From assembly GCA_025964935.1 (NCBI GenBank), contig JAOPXW010000208.1, positions 1 through 21,844 on the forward strand: DNA of 21,844 nucleotides, read 5' to 3'. Position numbers and translations under genes: made by a program. Of this stretch, positions 7,870 through 15,196 are shown in pieces. The notes beneath the pieces were generated by a model, which was not told the DNA's origin, made no database searches, and saw nothing but the letters and a program-made list of their open reading frames with translations. This stretch comes from Friedmanniella sp. GTDB lineage: Bacteria; Actinomycetota; Actinomycetes; Propionibacteriales; Propionibacteriaceae. The first letter of the stretch is position 1, and each line of letters starts with the position of its first letter.

Positions 7870-9582
7870 TCACCACGCGAAGTCCGAGTCGCGGTACTCC
7901 AGGGCCGAGCGCTCCGCCCGGGCCTCCTCGTCGGCGCGGAGCTCGACCCGGCGGATCTTGCCACTGATGGTCTTGGGCAGCTCCCCGGCGAACTCGAGGC
8001 GGCGGATCCGCTTGTAGCCGGCCAGGTGCTCGCGAGCGTGGGCCAGGATCGAGCGGGCCGTCTCGGCGTCGTCTGCGTGCCCGGCCGCCAGCGTCACGTA
8101 CGCCTTGGGTACGGCCAGCCGCAGCTCGTCGGGGGCCGGCACCACCGCCGCCTCCGCGACCGCCGGGTGCCGGATCAGCACCGACTCCAGCTCGAAGGGG
8201 CTGATGCGGTAGTCACTGGCCTTGAAGACGTCGTCGGCCCGGCCCACGTAGGTGAGGTAGCCGTCCGGGTCGCGGCTCACCACGTCGCCGGTGTGGTAGA
8301 CGCCGCCGGCGAACGCCTCGGCGTTCAGGGCGACGTCGGGGTGCCCCGCCCGCTCCTGGTAGGCCGACATCAGCGCGACCGGCCGCTCGGTGAGGTCCAG
8401 GCAGAGCTCGCCCTCGTCCTCGCGGACCTCTCCGGTGGCCGGGTCGACCAGCACCACCTTGTAGCCGGGCAGCGGCCGGCCCATGGACCCGGGTCGAACC
8501 TCCGCCCCGGGTGGGTTGCCCACCTGCGCGGTGGTCTCGGTCTGGCCGTAGCCGTCCCGGATGGTCAGACCCCACGCGGTCCGCACCCGCTCGATGACCT
8601 CGGGGTTGAGGGGCTCGCCGGCCGACAGCACCTCGCGGAGCAGGGGCGTGACCGCGCCCAGGTCGGTCTGGATCAGCATCCGCCACACGGTGGGCGGGGC
8701 GCAGAACGTGGTCACGCGGCGCTCCACCAGCACCCGGAGCAGGTCCTGGGGGTCGAACCTCGTGTAGGTGTAGACCAGCACGGTGGCCCCGGCCAGCCAG
8801 GGGGTGAAGACGTTGCTCCAGGCGTGCTTGCCCCACCCGGGCGAGGAGATGTTGAGGTGCACGTCGCCGGGGCGCAGCCCCATCCAGTACAGGGTGGACA
8901 GGTGCCCGACGGGGTAGGAGGTCTGGGTGTGCTCGACGAGCTTGGGCAGTGCGGTGGTGCCGGAGGTGAAGTAGAGCAGCATGGCGTCGGTGCCCTTGGT
9001 GGCCCCGGGGAGGAACCGGTCCGAGCCGCTGAAGTCGTCGGCCCGGGCGTACGGGATCCAGCCGTCCTCGAGCCAGCTGCCGCCCTCTCCGACGCCGACC
9101 TTGCCGAGCGGCAGGTGCAGGCCCGCGAACTTCTCCCGATCGGCCAGATCCGCGACCAGCAGCTTGGCGTCGCCGCGGGCGACCCGGTCGGCCAGGTCCT
9201 CCGGCGACAGCATCGGGGTCGCCGGGATGATGACCGCGCCCAGGCGGAAGGCCCCGAGCATCACCTCCCACAGGGGGACCACGTTGCCCAGCACCAGCAG
9301 CAGCCGGTCGCCCCGGCGCAGGCCCAGGCTGAACAGGAAGTGGGCCACCGCCACCGAGCGGTCGCCCAGCTCGCGGAACGTGAGGGCCTGCTCCTGGTCA
9401 CCGTCGACCACGACCAGGGCCAGCCCGTCCGGGTTCTCCTCGGCCAGCCCGTCGAACCAGTCGGTGGCGAAGTTGAACAGCGGCAGCCGGGGCCAGGTGA
9501 AGTGCTCGTACGCCGTCTCGTAGTCGTGGCGGTGCTGGACCAGGAAGTCCCGGGCCGCCCGGACGTGACGGTTCAGTGTCAT
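7870..9582 (-). CDS. AMP-forming acyl-CoA synthetase (medium-chain/ACSM-like)
   Basis: This 570-residue member of the adenylate-forming (ANL) superfamily should convert a carboxylic acid, ATP and CoA into an acyl-CoA, AMP and pyrophosphate. Motifs in order are YFTSGTTALPKLVEHTQ (phosphate-binding loop, with Ala where Gly is usual), SPGWGKHAWSNVF, GYGQTET, YHTGDVVSRDPDGYLTYVGR and DDVFKASDYRISPFELE. The C-terminal PKTISGKIRR contains the catalytic lysine, Lys542. The SPGWGKHAWSN stretch resembles medium-chain acyl-CoA synthetases, but the substrate cannot be fixed from sequence. The ATG at 9580-9582 is preceded by TACCGT and 6 bases, suggesting a leaderless transcript. A frame running on to 10866 is only antisense to the next gene. 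It is divergent from the acetyltransferase gene at 9790. Confidence 0.92.
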   Translation of the reverse strand: MTLNRHVRAARDFLVQHRHDYETAYEHFTWPRLPLFNFATDWFDGLAEENPDGLALVVVDGDQEQALTFRELGDRSVAVAHFLFSLGLRRGDRLLLVLGNVVPLWEVMLGAFRLGAVIIPATPMLSPEDLADRVARGDAKLLVADLADREKFAGLHLPLGKVGVGEGGSWLEDGWIPYARADDFSGSDRFLPGATKGTDAMLLYFTSGTTALPKLVEHTQTSYPVGHLSTLYWMGLRPGDVHLNISSPGWGKHAWSNVFTPWLAGATVLVYTYTRFDPQDLLRVLVERRVTTFCAPPTVWRMLIQTDLGAVTPLLREVLSAGEPLNPEVIERVRTAWGLTIRDGYGQTETTAQVGNPPGAEVRPGSMGRPLPGYKVVLVDPATGEVREDEGELCLDLTERPVALMSAYQERAGHPDVALNAEAFAGGVYHTGDVVSRDPDGYLTYVGRADDVFKASDYRISPFELESVLIRHPAVAEAAVVPAPDELRLAVPKAYVTLAAGHADDAETARSILAHAREHLAGYKRIRRLEFAGELPKTISGKIRRVELRADEEARAERSALEYRDSDFAW

Positions 9583-9588
9583 GGCCTG

Positions 9589-9594
9589 ACGGTA
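9589..9594 (-). promoter_or_regulatory. Predicted -10 box (TACCGT) of the acyl-CoA synthetase gene
   Basis: On the minus strand TACCGT (TANNNT type) is followed by CAGGCC (6 bases) and the ATG at 9582. That places the transcription start at or next to the start codon. Confidence 0.5.
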
Positions 9595-9618
9595 CCGCCC
9601 CGGCCCCCACCCGCCCGG

Positions 9619-9761
9619 CACCGCCTCCGGGGCGCGGGCCGGGGTGACCTGTGGTCGGGCTGAGTGCGTCGCCGCGGGCCCGGTCGTCGACCCGGAACTG
9701 GCTACCACCAGGGCGGGAACCCGCGGACCGTCGTGTCCGAGGTTGGTCCACCGCCTCCGGG
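9619..9761. repeat. Pair of 13-base direct repeats in the divergent promoter region
   Basis: CACCGCCTCCGGG occurs at 9619-9631 and 9749-9761. One copy lies about 25 bases upstream of the minus-strand -10 box, the other 16 bases upstream of the plus-strand -10 box. They could be sites for one regulator of both genes, or chance in GC-rich DNA. The remainder of 9595-9777 shows no coding potential that I can support. Confidence 0.4.
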
Positions 9762-9777
9762 TGTCAGTGGCCTTGCG

Positions 9778-9783
9778 TAGGCT
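9778..9783 (+). promoter_or_regulatory. Predicted -10 box (TAGGCT) of the acetyltransferase gene
   Basis: TAGGCT is followed by GCTCTC (6 bases) and the GTG start at 9790, the same geometry as at parE. No Shine-Dalgarno sequence is present. Confidence 0.55.
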
Positions 9784-9789
9784 GCTCTC

Positions 9790-12438
9790 GTGTCCGTCAG
9801 CCAGCTCGAGAACCCTCCCGGATATCCCCGGGAGTGGGAGGCCGACGTCGTCCTGACCGACGGCGGGGTGGCCCGCCTCCGGCCGATCCGGCCCGCCGAC
9901 GCGGACCTGCTGGTCGCCTTCTACGAGCGGGTGTCGCCGGAGTCGCAGTACCTGCGCGTCTTCGCGCCCTTCCCCCGCCTCAGCCAGCGTGACGTCAAGC
10001 GGTTCACCGAGGGCGACTACGTCGACCGGGTGGCCTTCATCCTGACCGTCGGCGACACCATGATCGGCGTCGGCCGCTACGACCGGACCGAGACCGACCA
10101 GGCCGAGGTGGCCTTCCTGGTCGAGGACGCACACCAGGGCCGCGGCATCGCCCAGCTGCTGCTGGAGCACCTGGCGGAGGCGGCCCGGGAGCGGGGCATC
10201 ACCGGCTTCATCGCCGAGGTGCTGCCCGAGAACGCCCGGATGGCCCAGGTCTTCGCCGACGCCGGCTACCGCGTGCACAAGGGCATCGAGGACGGGGTGC
10301 TGTCCGTCGAGTTCCCCATCCTGCCCACCGACACCTCGGTCGGGGTGATGGAGCGGCGCGAGCACCGGGCCGAGAGCGCCTCGGTCGAGCGCCTCCTGAA
10401 CCCGCACCGGATGGTCATCTACGGCAAGGGCCGCCGGGTCCAGGGCCTGGTCAACTCGATGGTCCGCGGCGGGTTCCGCGGCGAGGTGGTCGCGGTCAGT
10501 GCCGACGGGGTCCCCGTCGTCGGGGTGCCGACCGCCGCCACGATCGCGGTGGTCAACGGTCGCTTCGACCTCGCCGTGGTCTGCGTCCCCACCAGTGAGC
10601 TGGGGGCGGTGGTGATCGACGCCGCCCACAAGGGCGCGCACGGGATCGTGGTGCTGACCGGCACCGACTTCGGGGCCGGCGACAACCACACGGTGGTCAA
10701 CCTGGCCCGGGCGTACGGGATCCGGGCGCTGGGTCCCGACGCCCTGGGTCTGATCAACACCTCGCCGACCGTGGAGCTGAACGCCACGCCCGGCCCGATG
10801 CCGCGGACGGGTGGGGTGGGCCTGTTCTGCCAGTCGGCGGCGGTCGGGGTGGCCCTGCTCAACCACGCCGTCCGCCAGGACCTCGGGCTGTCCTCCTTCA
10901 TCAGCACCGGCGACTACGCCGACGTCACCGCCAACGACGTGATGCAGTACTGGGAGGACGACCAGGCCACCCGGGTGTGCCTGCTGTCACTGGACTCGAT
11001 CGGCAACCCGCGCAAGTTCTCCCGGATCACCCGGCGGCTGACCCGGCGTAAGCCGGTGGTGGTCTTCGCCCCGGGCCGCACCAACCGGGCCAGCCATGCC
11101 GGGGTCCGCGGCGGGCTGGGCCACGCACCCGACGAGGCGGTGGACGCGCTGTTCCGGCAGGCCGGGGTGATGGTGGTGCACCGGCGCGGGGCGATGTTCG
11201 ACATCGCCAAGGTGGCCGCCCGGCAGCCGCTGCCCTGCGGGCCGCGGGTCCGGGTCATCACCAACTCCGCGACCCTGGCCCAGCAGATGCTGCACACCAT
11301 CGAGGCCGTGGGGCTGCTCTCGGAGCAGGCCCCGGTGCTGCTCAGCTCCGAGGCCACCCCGGAGGCGTTCGCCGCCGCCGCCCGGGAGGCGCTGGCCGAC
11401 CCCAAGGTCAACTCGGTGGTGTGTGCGGCCGTGAACGTCTTCGACCAGGGGACCGAGGACGTCATCGACGCCCTCGAGCAGGTGGCGGCCTGCGCGCCCA
11501 AGCCGCTGCTGGGGGTCTTCCTCGACTTCTTCGCCCCGACCCGGACCGAGGAGCACGTCGACGGGCCGGGCGGGCTGCCTCGTTTCGACGCCCCGGCCGA
11601 CGCCATCCACGCCCTCTCCGCCCTGACCGCCCACGCCCACTGGCGCGAGCGCGACCCGGGAGCGGTGCCAATGCTCGAGGTCGACACCGACTCGGCCAAG
11701 CGGGTGGTCAACCGGGTGTTGGGCACCCACCCGCAGGGTCGCGAGCTGACCGGCGACGAGACCGACGCCGTGCTGCACGCGTACGGCATCGGCCTGGTCC
11801 GGCGCTACCCGGTCCGCAGCCTGGAGGAGGCCACCGCCGTGGCCGAGCGGCTGGGCTGGGACGTCGTCCTGAAGGCCACCGCCCGGTCGGTGCGGGGGCG
11901 CCCCGATCTGGCCAGCGTGCACCGGCACCTGGACGACCCCGAGCAGCTGGCGCAGGCGTGGGCCGACCTCGGCGAGCTGGTCACCGACATCGGTCTGCAC
12001 GCCGACGCCGGGCTCACGGTCGCCGAGCCGGTGGTCCAGAAGATGGCCGCGCCCGGGGTGGCCCTGGTCGTGACCAGCCGGGAGGACGCCGCCTTCGGCC
12101 CGATCGTCTCCCTGGGTCTGGACGGCATCGCCAGTGAGCTGCTGGGTGACACCGTCTACCGGGTGCCCCCGCTCACCACCGTCGACGCGGCGGCCATGGT
12201 CCGCGACCTGCGGGCCGCGCCCACGCTGTTCGGTCGGCACGGGACGCCGGGGGTCGCCGTGTCCGCCATCGAGGACCTGCTGCACCGGGTGTCCCTGCTC
12301 GCCGACGAGATCCCGCAGCTGGCCTCGGTGACCCTCAGCCCCTGCGTGGCCTCGGTCGGCTCGGTCGCGGTCCTGGGGGCCAGCATCCACATCGCCCCCA
12401 CCGACGACCGGCGGGACCCGATGGCCAGGGTCCTCTGA
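9790..12438 (+). CDS. GNAT acetyltransferase fused to an ADP-forming acyl-CoA ligase-like protein (Pat-type lysine acetyltransferase)
   Basis: This 882-residue multidomain protein has a GNAT acetyltransferase domain at about 20-175, with the acetyl-CoA loop QGRGIA at 116-121. A CoA-binding domain (about 190-330), a succinyl-CoA-ligase-like domain and a C-terminal ATP-grasp-like domain (about 660-880) follow. His436 in RASHAG sits where ADP-forming acyl-CoA synthetases have their phosphohistidine. Similar fusions (Salmonella Pat, Streptomyces PatA) acetylate and switch off AMP-forming acyl-CoA synthetases; the N-terminal GNAT order is the Streptomyces one. The ATP-grasp region has GRPDLASVHRHL where active ligases usually have a K-x-D-x-G motif, so the ligase part may be regulatory. 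The GTG start lacks a ribosome binding site but has a -10 box. It is divergent from an acyl-CoA synthetase gene, its most obvious candidate target. Confidence 0.88.
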   Translation: MSVSQLENPPGYPREWEADVVLTDGGVARLRPIRPADADLLVAFYERVSPESQYLRVFAPFPRLSQRDVKRFTEGDYVDRVAFILTVGDTMIGVGRYDRTETDQAEVAFLVEDAHQGRGIAQLLLEHLAEAARERGITGFIAEVLPENARMAQVFADAGYRVHKGIEDGVLSVEFPILPTDTSVGVMERREHRAESASVERLLNPHRMVIYGKGRRVQGLVNSMVRGGFRGEVVAVSADGVPVVGVPTAATIAVVNGRFDLAVVCVPTSELGAVVIDAAHKGAHGIVVLTGTDFGAGDNHTVVNLARAYGIRALGPDALGLINTSPTVELNATPGPMPRTGGVGLFCQSAAVGVALLNHAVRQDLGLSSFISTGDYADVTANDVMQYWEDDQATRVCLLSLDSIGNPRKFSRITRRLTRRKPVVVFAPGRTNRASHAGVRGGLGHAPDEAVDALFRQAGVMVVHRRGAMFDIAKVAARQPLPCGPRVRVITNSATLAQQMLHTIEAVGLLSEQAPVLLSSEATPEAFAAAAREALADPKVNSVVCAAVNVFDQGTEDVIDALEQVAACAPKPLLGVFLDFFAPTRTEEHVDGPGGLPRFDAPADAIHALSALTAHAHWRERDPGAVPMLEVDTDSAKRVVNRVLGTHPQGRELTGDETDAVLHAYGIGLVRRYPVRSLEEATAVAERLGWDVVLKATARSVRGRPDLASVHRHLDDPEQLAQAWADLGELVTDIGLHADAGLTVAEPVVQKMAAPGVALVVTSREDAAFGPIVSLGLDGIASELLGDTVYRVPPLTTVDAAAMVRDLRAAPTLFGRHGTPGVAVSAIEDLLHRVSLLADEIPQLASVTLSPCVASVGSVAVLGASIHIAPTDDRRDPMARVL

Positions 12439-12459
12439 CCCGGCCGGTCCGTCGGTCGG

Positions 12460-12492
12460 CCCGCTCGGCGACCAGGGGGGTGACCGAGCGGG
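12460..12492 (+). terminator. Putative terminator after the acetyltransferase gene
   Basis: CCCGCTCGG (12460-12468) is perfectly complementary to CCGAGCGGG (12484-12492) across a 15-base loop. It begins 22 bases after the stop. No U-tract follows. Confidence 0.5.
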
Positions 12493-12516
12493 GCGCTGGG
12501 GGTGCCGCGGTCGTGG

Positions 12517-12522
12517 CAGGAT
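12517..12522 (+). promoter_or_regulatory. Predicted -10 box (CAGGAT) of the DUF5998 gene
   Basis: CAGGAT lies 7 bases before the ATG at 12530. The 10-mer TGGCAGGATG (12514-12523) recurs at the identical distance before the thymidine kinase start (14479-14488). GGCAGG could instead act as a ribosome binding site at 9 bases spacing. Confidence 0.45.
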
Positions 12523-12529
12523 GTCGGCC

Positions 12530-13108
12530 ATGAGGCTTGGCTCCACGAGGAAAGACCTGCGCGTCGAGATCGACGCCTGTGGCTACTTCCCGGAGCTGGT
12601 GGAGGACGCGATGGTGATCGCCCTCGCCGAGGAGGAGCTGCTGGACTTCGTGGTCCACCACGAGCCCACCTTCAACCACGACGAGATCCACCGCCACGTC
12701 ACGGTGCTGGCGCTGACCCCCACCCGGCTGATCGTGGGTCACACCGACGACCAGCCGGCAGAGCCCCCGCTGACCGGCACCTACGCCGCCTCCTCGACCG
12801 AGTCGGTCGCCCTGGGCAAGATCAACACCGTCGTGCTGACCCGGGTGGTCAACCAGCCCGAGGCCTACCGGACCGGGTCGCGCGACGTGAACGAGACCTG
12901 GCTGTCCGTGGGCTGGGGGGCCGTCCGCCGCCTCGACCTGGAGCAGGCGACCTGCAGCGACCCGCAGTGCGAGGCCGACCACGGCTACACCGGAGCCTTG
13001 GTGGGGGACGACCTGACGGTCCGCATGAGTGCCGCCGCCGACGGGTCCGACCGGGTGGCCCGGCTGGTTCGCTTCTCCAGCTCCCTGCAGCGCGCAGCGG
13101 CGGTATGA
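12530..13108 (+). CDS. DUF5998 family protein
   Basis: This 192-residue actinobacterial protein matches DUF5998; its function is unknown. Visible features are a helical N-terminus (LRVEIDACGYFPELVEDAMVI), HHEPTFNHDEIHRHVTVLALTPTRLIVGH and a beta-rich middle. CSDPQCEADHGYTG (about 140-153) has two cysteines and a histidine that could bind metal. I chose the ATG at 12530 because it lies 7 bases after the CAGGAT box; an in-frame ATG at 12521 would overlap that box. The end overlaps the phosphodiesterase start by ATGA, so the two proteins are probably translationally coupled and functionally linked. No signal peptide or membrane segment is seen. Confidence 0.85.
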   Translation: MRLGSTRKDLRVEIDACGYFPELVEDAMVIALAEEELLDFVVHHEPTFNHDEIHRHVTVLALTPTRLIVGHTDDQPAEPPLTGTYAASSTESVALGKINTVVLTRVVNQPEAYRTGSRDVNETWLSVGWGAVRRLDLEQATCSDPQCEADHGYTGALVGDDLTVRMSAAADGSDRVARLVRFSSSLQRAAAV

Positions 13109-14265
13109 CCTCGCAGCTGGTCACGTCGTCGCAGGCCGGGCTGCCGGAGATGGTCGTGCCCGCGTACGGCCGGTCCACGCTGGGCGAGCTGATGCCGAGC
13201 ATCGGGGCCCACCTGGGAGTGCCCGGCTGCCGCGACGACGTGCTGGGTCTCCCGTCGGCCCAGCGCTATGTGGTCGTCCTGGTCGACGGACTCGGCTGGC
13301 ACCTGGTGCGGCGGGCGATGGCCGGCGCGCCGTACCTGTCCTGGCTGCTGGGGGAGGGCCGACCGATCACCTCGGGCGTGCCCAGCACCACCGCCACCAG
13401 CCTGGCCAGCCTGGGGACCGGGCTGCCGCCCGGCCGGCACGGGATCGTCGGCTACACCTCCCGGGTGCCCGGCACCGGGGAGATCCTGAACGCCCTCACG
13501 TGGGAGTCCGACCTGGTGGCGCGGGCGTACCAGCCCAAGCCGACCTTCTTCGAGCGCGCCGCCGCCGCCGGGGTCCGGGTCAGCTCGGTCGCGCTGGAGC
13601 GCTTCGAGGCGAGCGGGCTGACCGAGGCGGCGCTGCGCGGAGCCGAGTTCGTCCCCTTCGCCGACGAGAAGGCCGAGGACGACCGGATCGACCTGGTCGT
13701 GGCGGCGGCGGGTCGCGGCGACCGCAGCCTGGTCTACGCCTACGAGCGGGAGCTCGACCACTGCGGCCACGTGCTGGGGTGCGAGTCGCCGGCCTGGCTG
13801 TCCCAGCTCCAGCGGATCGACGCCATGTGCGAGCGGCTGCGGGACGCCCTGCCCGACGACGTACGGCTGGTCATCACCGGGGACCACGGCATGGTGGACG
13901 TGCCCACCGACCACCAGATCGTGGCCGAGGACGAGCCGCAGCTGATGCGGGGGGTCAGCGCGCTGGCCGGCGAGGGCCGCTTCCGCCAGCTCTACGTCGA
14001 CCACGGCTCGGCGACCAAGGTGGCGAACCGCTGGCGCGAGCGGCTGGGGGACCTCGCCTGGGTCCGGACCCGGGACGAGGCCGTGGAGGACGGGTGGTTC
14101 GGCCCGGTCGAGGACGACCTGCGCGAGCGCTACGGCCACGTCCTGGTGGCCATGCGCGGCTCCTGGGCGGTGATGACGCGGCAGTTCCCCCGCGAGCTGA
14201 GCCTGGTCGGCATGCACGGGTCGCTCACCCCGGCCGAGATGGCCATCCCTCTGTTCACCGACTGA
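13105..14265 (+). CDS. Alkaline phosphatase superfamily nucleotide pyrophosphatase/phosphodiesterase
   Basis: This 386-residue protein belongs to the type I phosphodiesterase/nucleotide pyrophosphatase branch of the alkaline phosphatase superfamily, which hydrolyses phosphodiester or pyrophosphate bonds with two metal ions. Metal ligands and nucleophile are recognisable: Asp61 in VLVDGLGWH, the likely nucleophile Thr96 in GVPSTTATS, Asp218 and His222 in DHCGH, Asp260 and His261 in GDHGM, and His371 in MHGSLTPAE. No signal peptide is present, so a cytoplasmic enzyme is likely, unlike many relatives. The ATG at 13105 overlaps the DUF5998 stop (ATGA). A frame extending back to 12502 is only a shadow of DUF5998. 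The substrate is unknown. Confidence 0.88.
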   Translation: MTSQLVTSSQAGLPEMVVPAYGRSTLGELMPSIGAHLGVPGCRDDVLGLPSAQRYVVVLVDGLGWHLVRRAMAGAPYLSWLLGEGRPITSGVPSTTATSLASLGTGLPPGRHGIVGYTSRVPGTGEILNALTWESDLVARAYQPKPTFFERAAAAGVRVSSVALERFEASGLTEAALRGAEFVPFADEKAEDDRIDLVVAAAGRGDRSLVYAYERELDHCGHVLGCESPAWLSQLQRIDAMCERLRDALPDDVRLVITGDHGMVDVPTDHQIVAEDEPQLMRGVSALAGEGRFRQLYVDHGSATKVANRWRERLGDLAWVRTRDEAVEDGWFGPVEDDLRERYGHVLVAMRGSWAVMTRQFPRELSLVGMHGSLTPAEMAIPLFTD

Positions 14266-14280
14266 GGCCGTCGCCCGCTC

Positions 14281-14431
14281 GGGGTTCATCGCGAGCGCCA
14301 GCCGGCCGCCGTCGCCGAGCGCGGCGTCGAACGAGTCGCGGGCCCCGTCCAGGTCGAACAGCTCGGGGCCGGCAGCCCCCGGCGAACAAGATCACCCCGG
14401 GCCGCACTCGAGGGCGGCGGCCGCGGCGACC
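14281..14431 (-). pseudogene. Probable remnant of a zinc-type (MDR) dehydrogenase gene
   Basis: The 229-base gap between the phosphodiesterase and thymidine kinase genes holds minus-strand coding-like sequence. From about 14373 down to 14281 one frame reads ELFDLDGARDSFDAALGD followed by GGRLALAMNP; all its third positions are G or C. This resembles the C-terminal end of medium-chain dehydrogenases. Just upstream, two other frames carry VAAAAALECGPG and GVILFAGG, like the middle of such enzymes, separated by frame changes. No intact start or stop fits, so I read this as a decayed and internally deleted gene. The family assignment is by eye and weak. Confidence 0.38.
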
Positions 14432-14481
14432 CCGGGAGTTTCACCCGCGCGCGCGTCCGGGGGGCGTCCGTCCCGGGATGG

Positions 14482-14487
14482 CAGGAT
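14482..14487 (+). promoter_or_regulatory. Predicted -10 box (CAGGAT) of the thymidine kinase gene
   Basis: CAGGAT is followed by 7 bases and the GTG start at 14495. The 10-mer TGGCAGGATG is shared, at the same spacing, with the DUF5998 gene. The box overlaps an ATG at 14486, which argues against using that ATG as the start. Confidence 0.5.
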
Positions 14488-14494
14488 GCGGGTC

Positions 14495-15196
14495 GTGGCT
14501 GAGTTCTCCTACTTCACCGGCCCGATGGACTGCGGGAAGTCGACGCTGGCCCTCCAGTTCGACTACACCCACGCGGCGGGCGGGCGGAACGGGCGGCTGT
14601 TCACCAGCCACGACCGGGCCGGGGAGGCGACGATCTCCTCGCGGCTGGGCCTGGTGCGGCCCGCGGTCGAGGTCACCCCCGGCTTCGACTTCTGGGTGTA
14701 CGTGGTCGACCAGCTGACCCGGGGCGAGCGGGTGGACTACCTGGTCTGCGACGAGACCCAGTTCTACGAGCCCGGGCAGGTCGACCAGCTGGCCAAGATC
14801 GTGGACGAGCTCGAGATCGACGTCTTCGCAGTCGGCATCCTGACCGACTTCCAGACCCGGCTGTTCCCCGGGTCGCAGCGCCTGGTGGAGCTGTGCGACA
14901 AGATCGAGGTCCTGCAGGTCCGTGCCCTGTGCTGGTGCGGGCAGCGCGCCACCCACAACGCCCGGACCGTCAACGGCGTGCTGGTCACCGAGGGCGACCA
15001 GGTCGTCGTGGGGGACACCGCCCTGCGCGGGGACGAGGCCGCGGTGCTGGCGTACGAGGTCCTGTGCCGGCGGCACCACCGCCGCGGGGTGACCCGGGCC
15101 GTGGCCGGCACCGCACCCTCGGACCCGCTGCCCTTCGAGCGCCCCGACGAGCCCACCGAGCCCTCCCGCGAAGCCGTCCAGGAAGGACGCCGATGA
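14495..15196 (+). CDS. tdk: Thymidine kinase (type II, TK1-like)
   Basis: This 233-residue enzyme phosphorylates thymidine to dTMP in nucleotide salvage. The phosphate-binding loop is GPMDCGKST (residues 9-17), and VCDETQFY is the Walker B/active-site region. A structural zinc site is formed by CWC (Cys146 and Cys148) and the C-terminal CRRHH (Cys191, with His194 or His195). I chose GTG 14495, giving MAEFSYFTG, which matches the usual N-terminus of actinobacterial homologues. The ATG at 14486 would add three residues and lies inside the promoter-like box. After the zinc site there is a Pro/Glu-rich tail of about 38 residues with no recognisable motif. The stop overlaps the sulfurtransferase start by ATGA, so the two genes are probably co-translated. 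Confidence 0.93.
   Translation: MAEFSYFTGPMDCGKSTLALQFDYTHAAGGRNGRLFTSHDRAGEATISSRLGLVRPAVEVTPGFDFWVYVVDQLTRGERVDYLVCDETQFYEPGQVDQLAKIVDELEIDVFAVGILTDFQTRLFPGSQRLVELCDKIEVLQVRALCWCGQRATHNARTVNGVLVTEGDQVVVGDTALRGDEAAVLAYEVLCRRHHRRGVTRAVAGTAPSDPLPFERPDEPTEPSREAVQEGRR

Noticed and set aside
7768..9663. Long plus-strand frame opposite the acyl-CoA synthetase
   Set aside because: Antisense shadow; the ANL motifs on the minus strand are unambiguous.
9583..10866. N-terminal extension of the acyl-CoA synthetase frame
   Set aside because: The added part is antisense to the GNAT domain; the ATG at 9582 has a -10 box and gives the normal family length.
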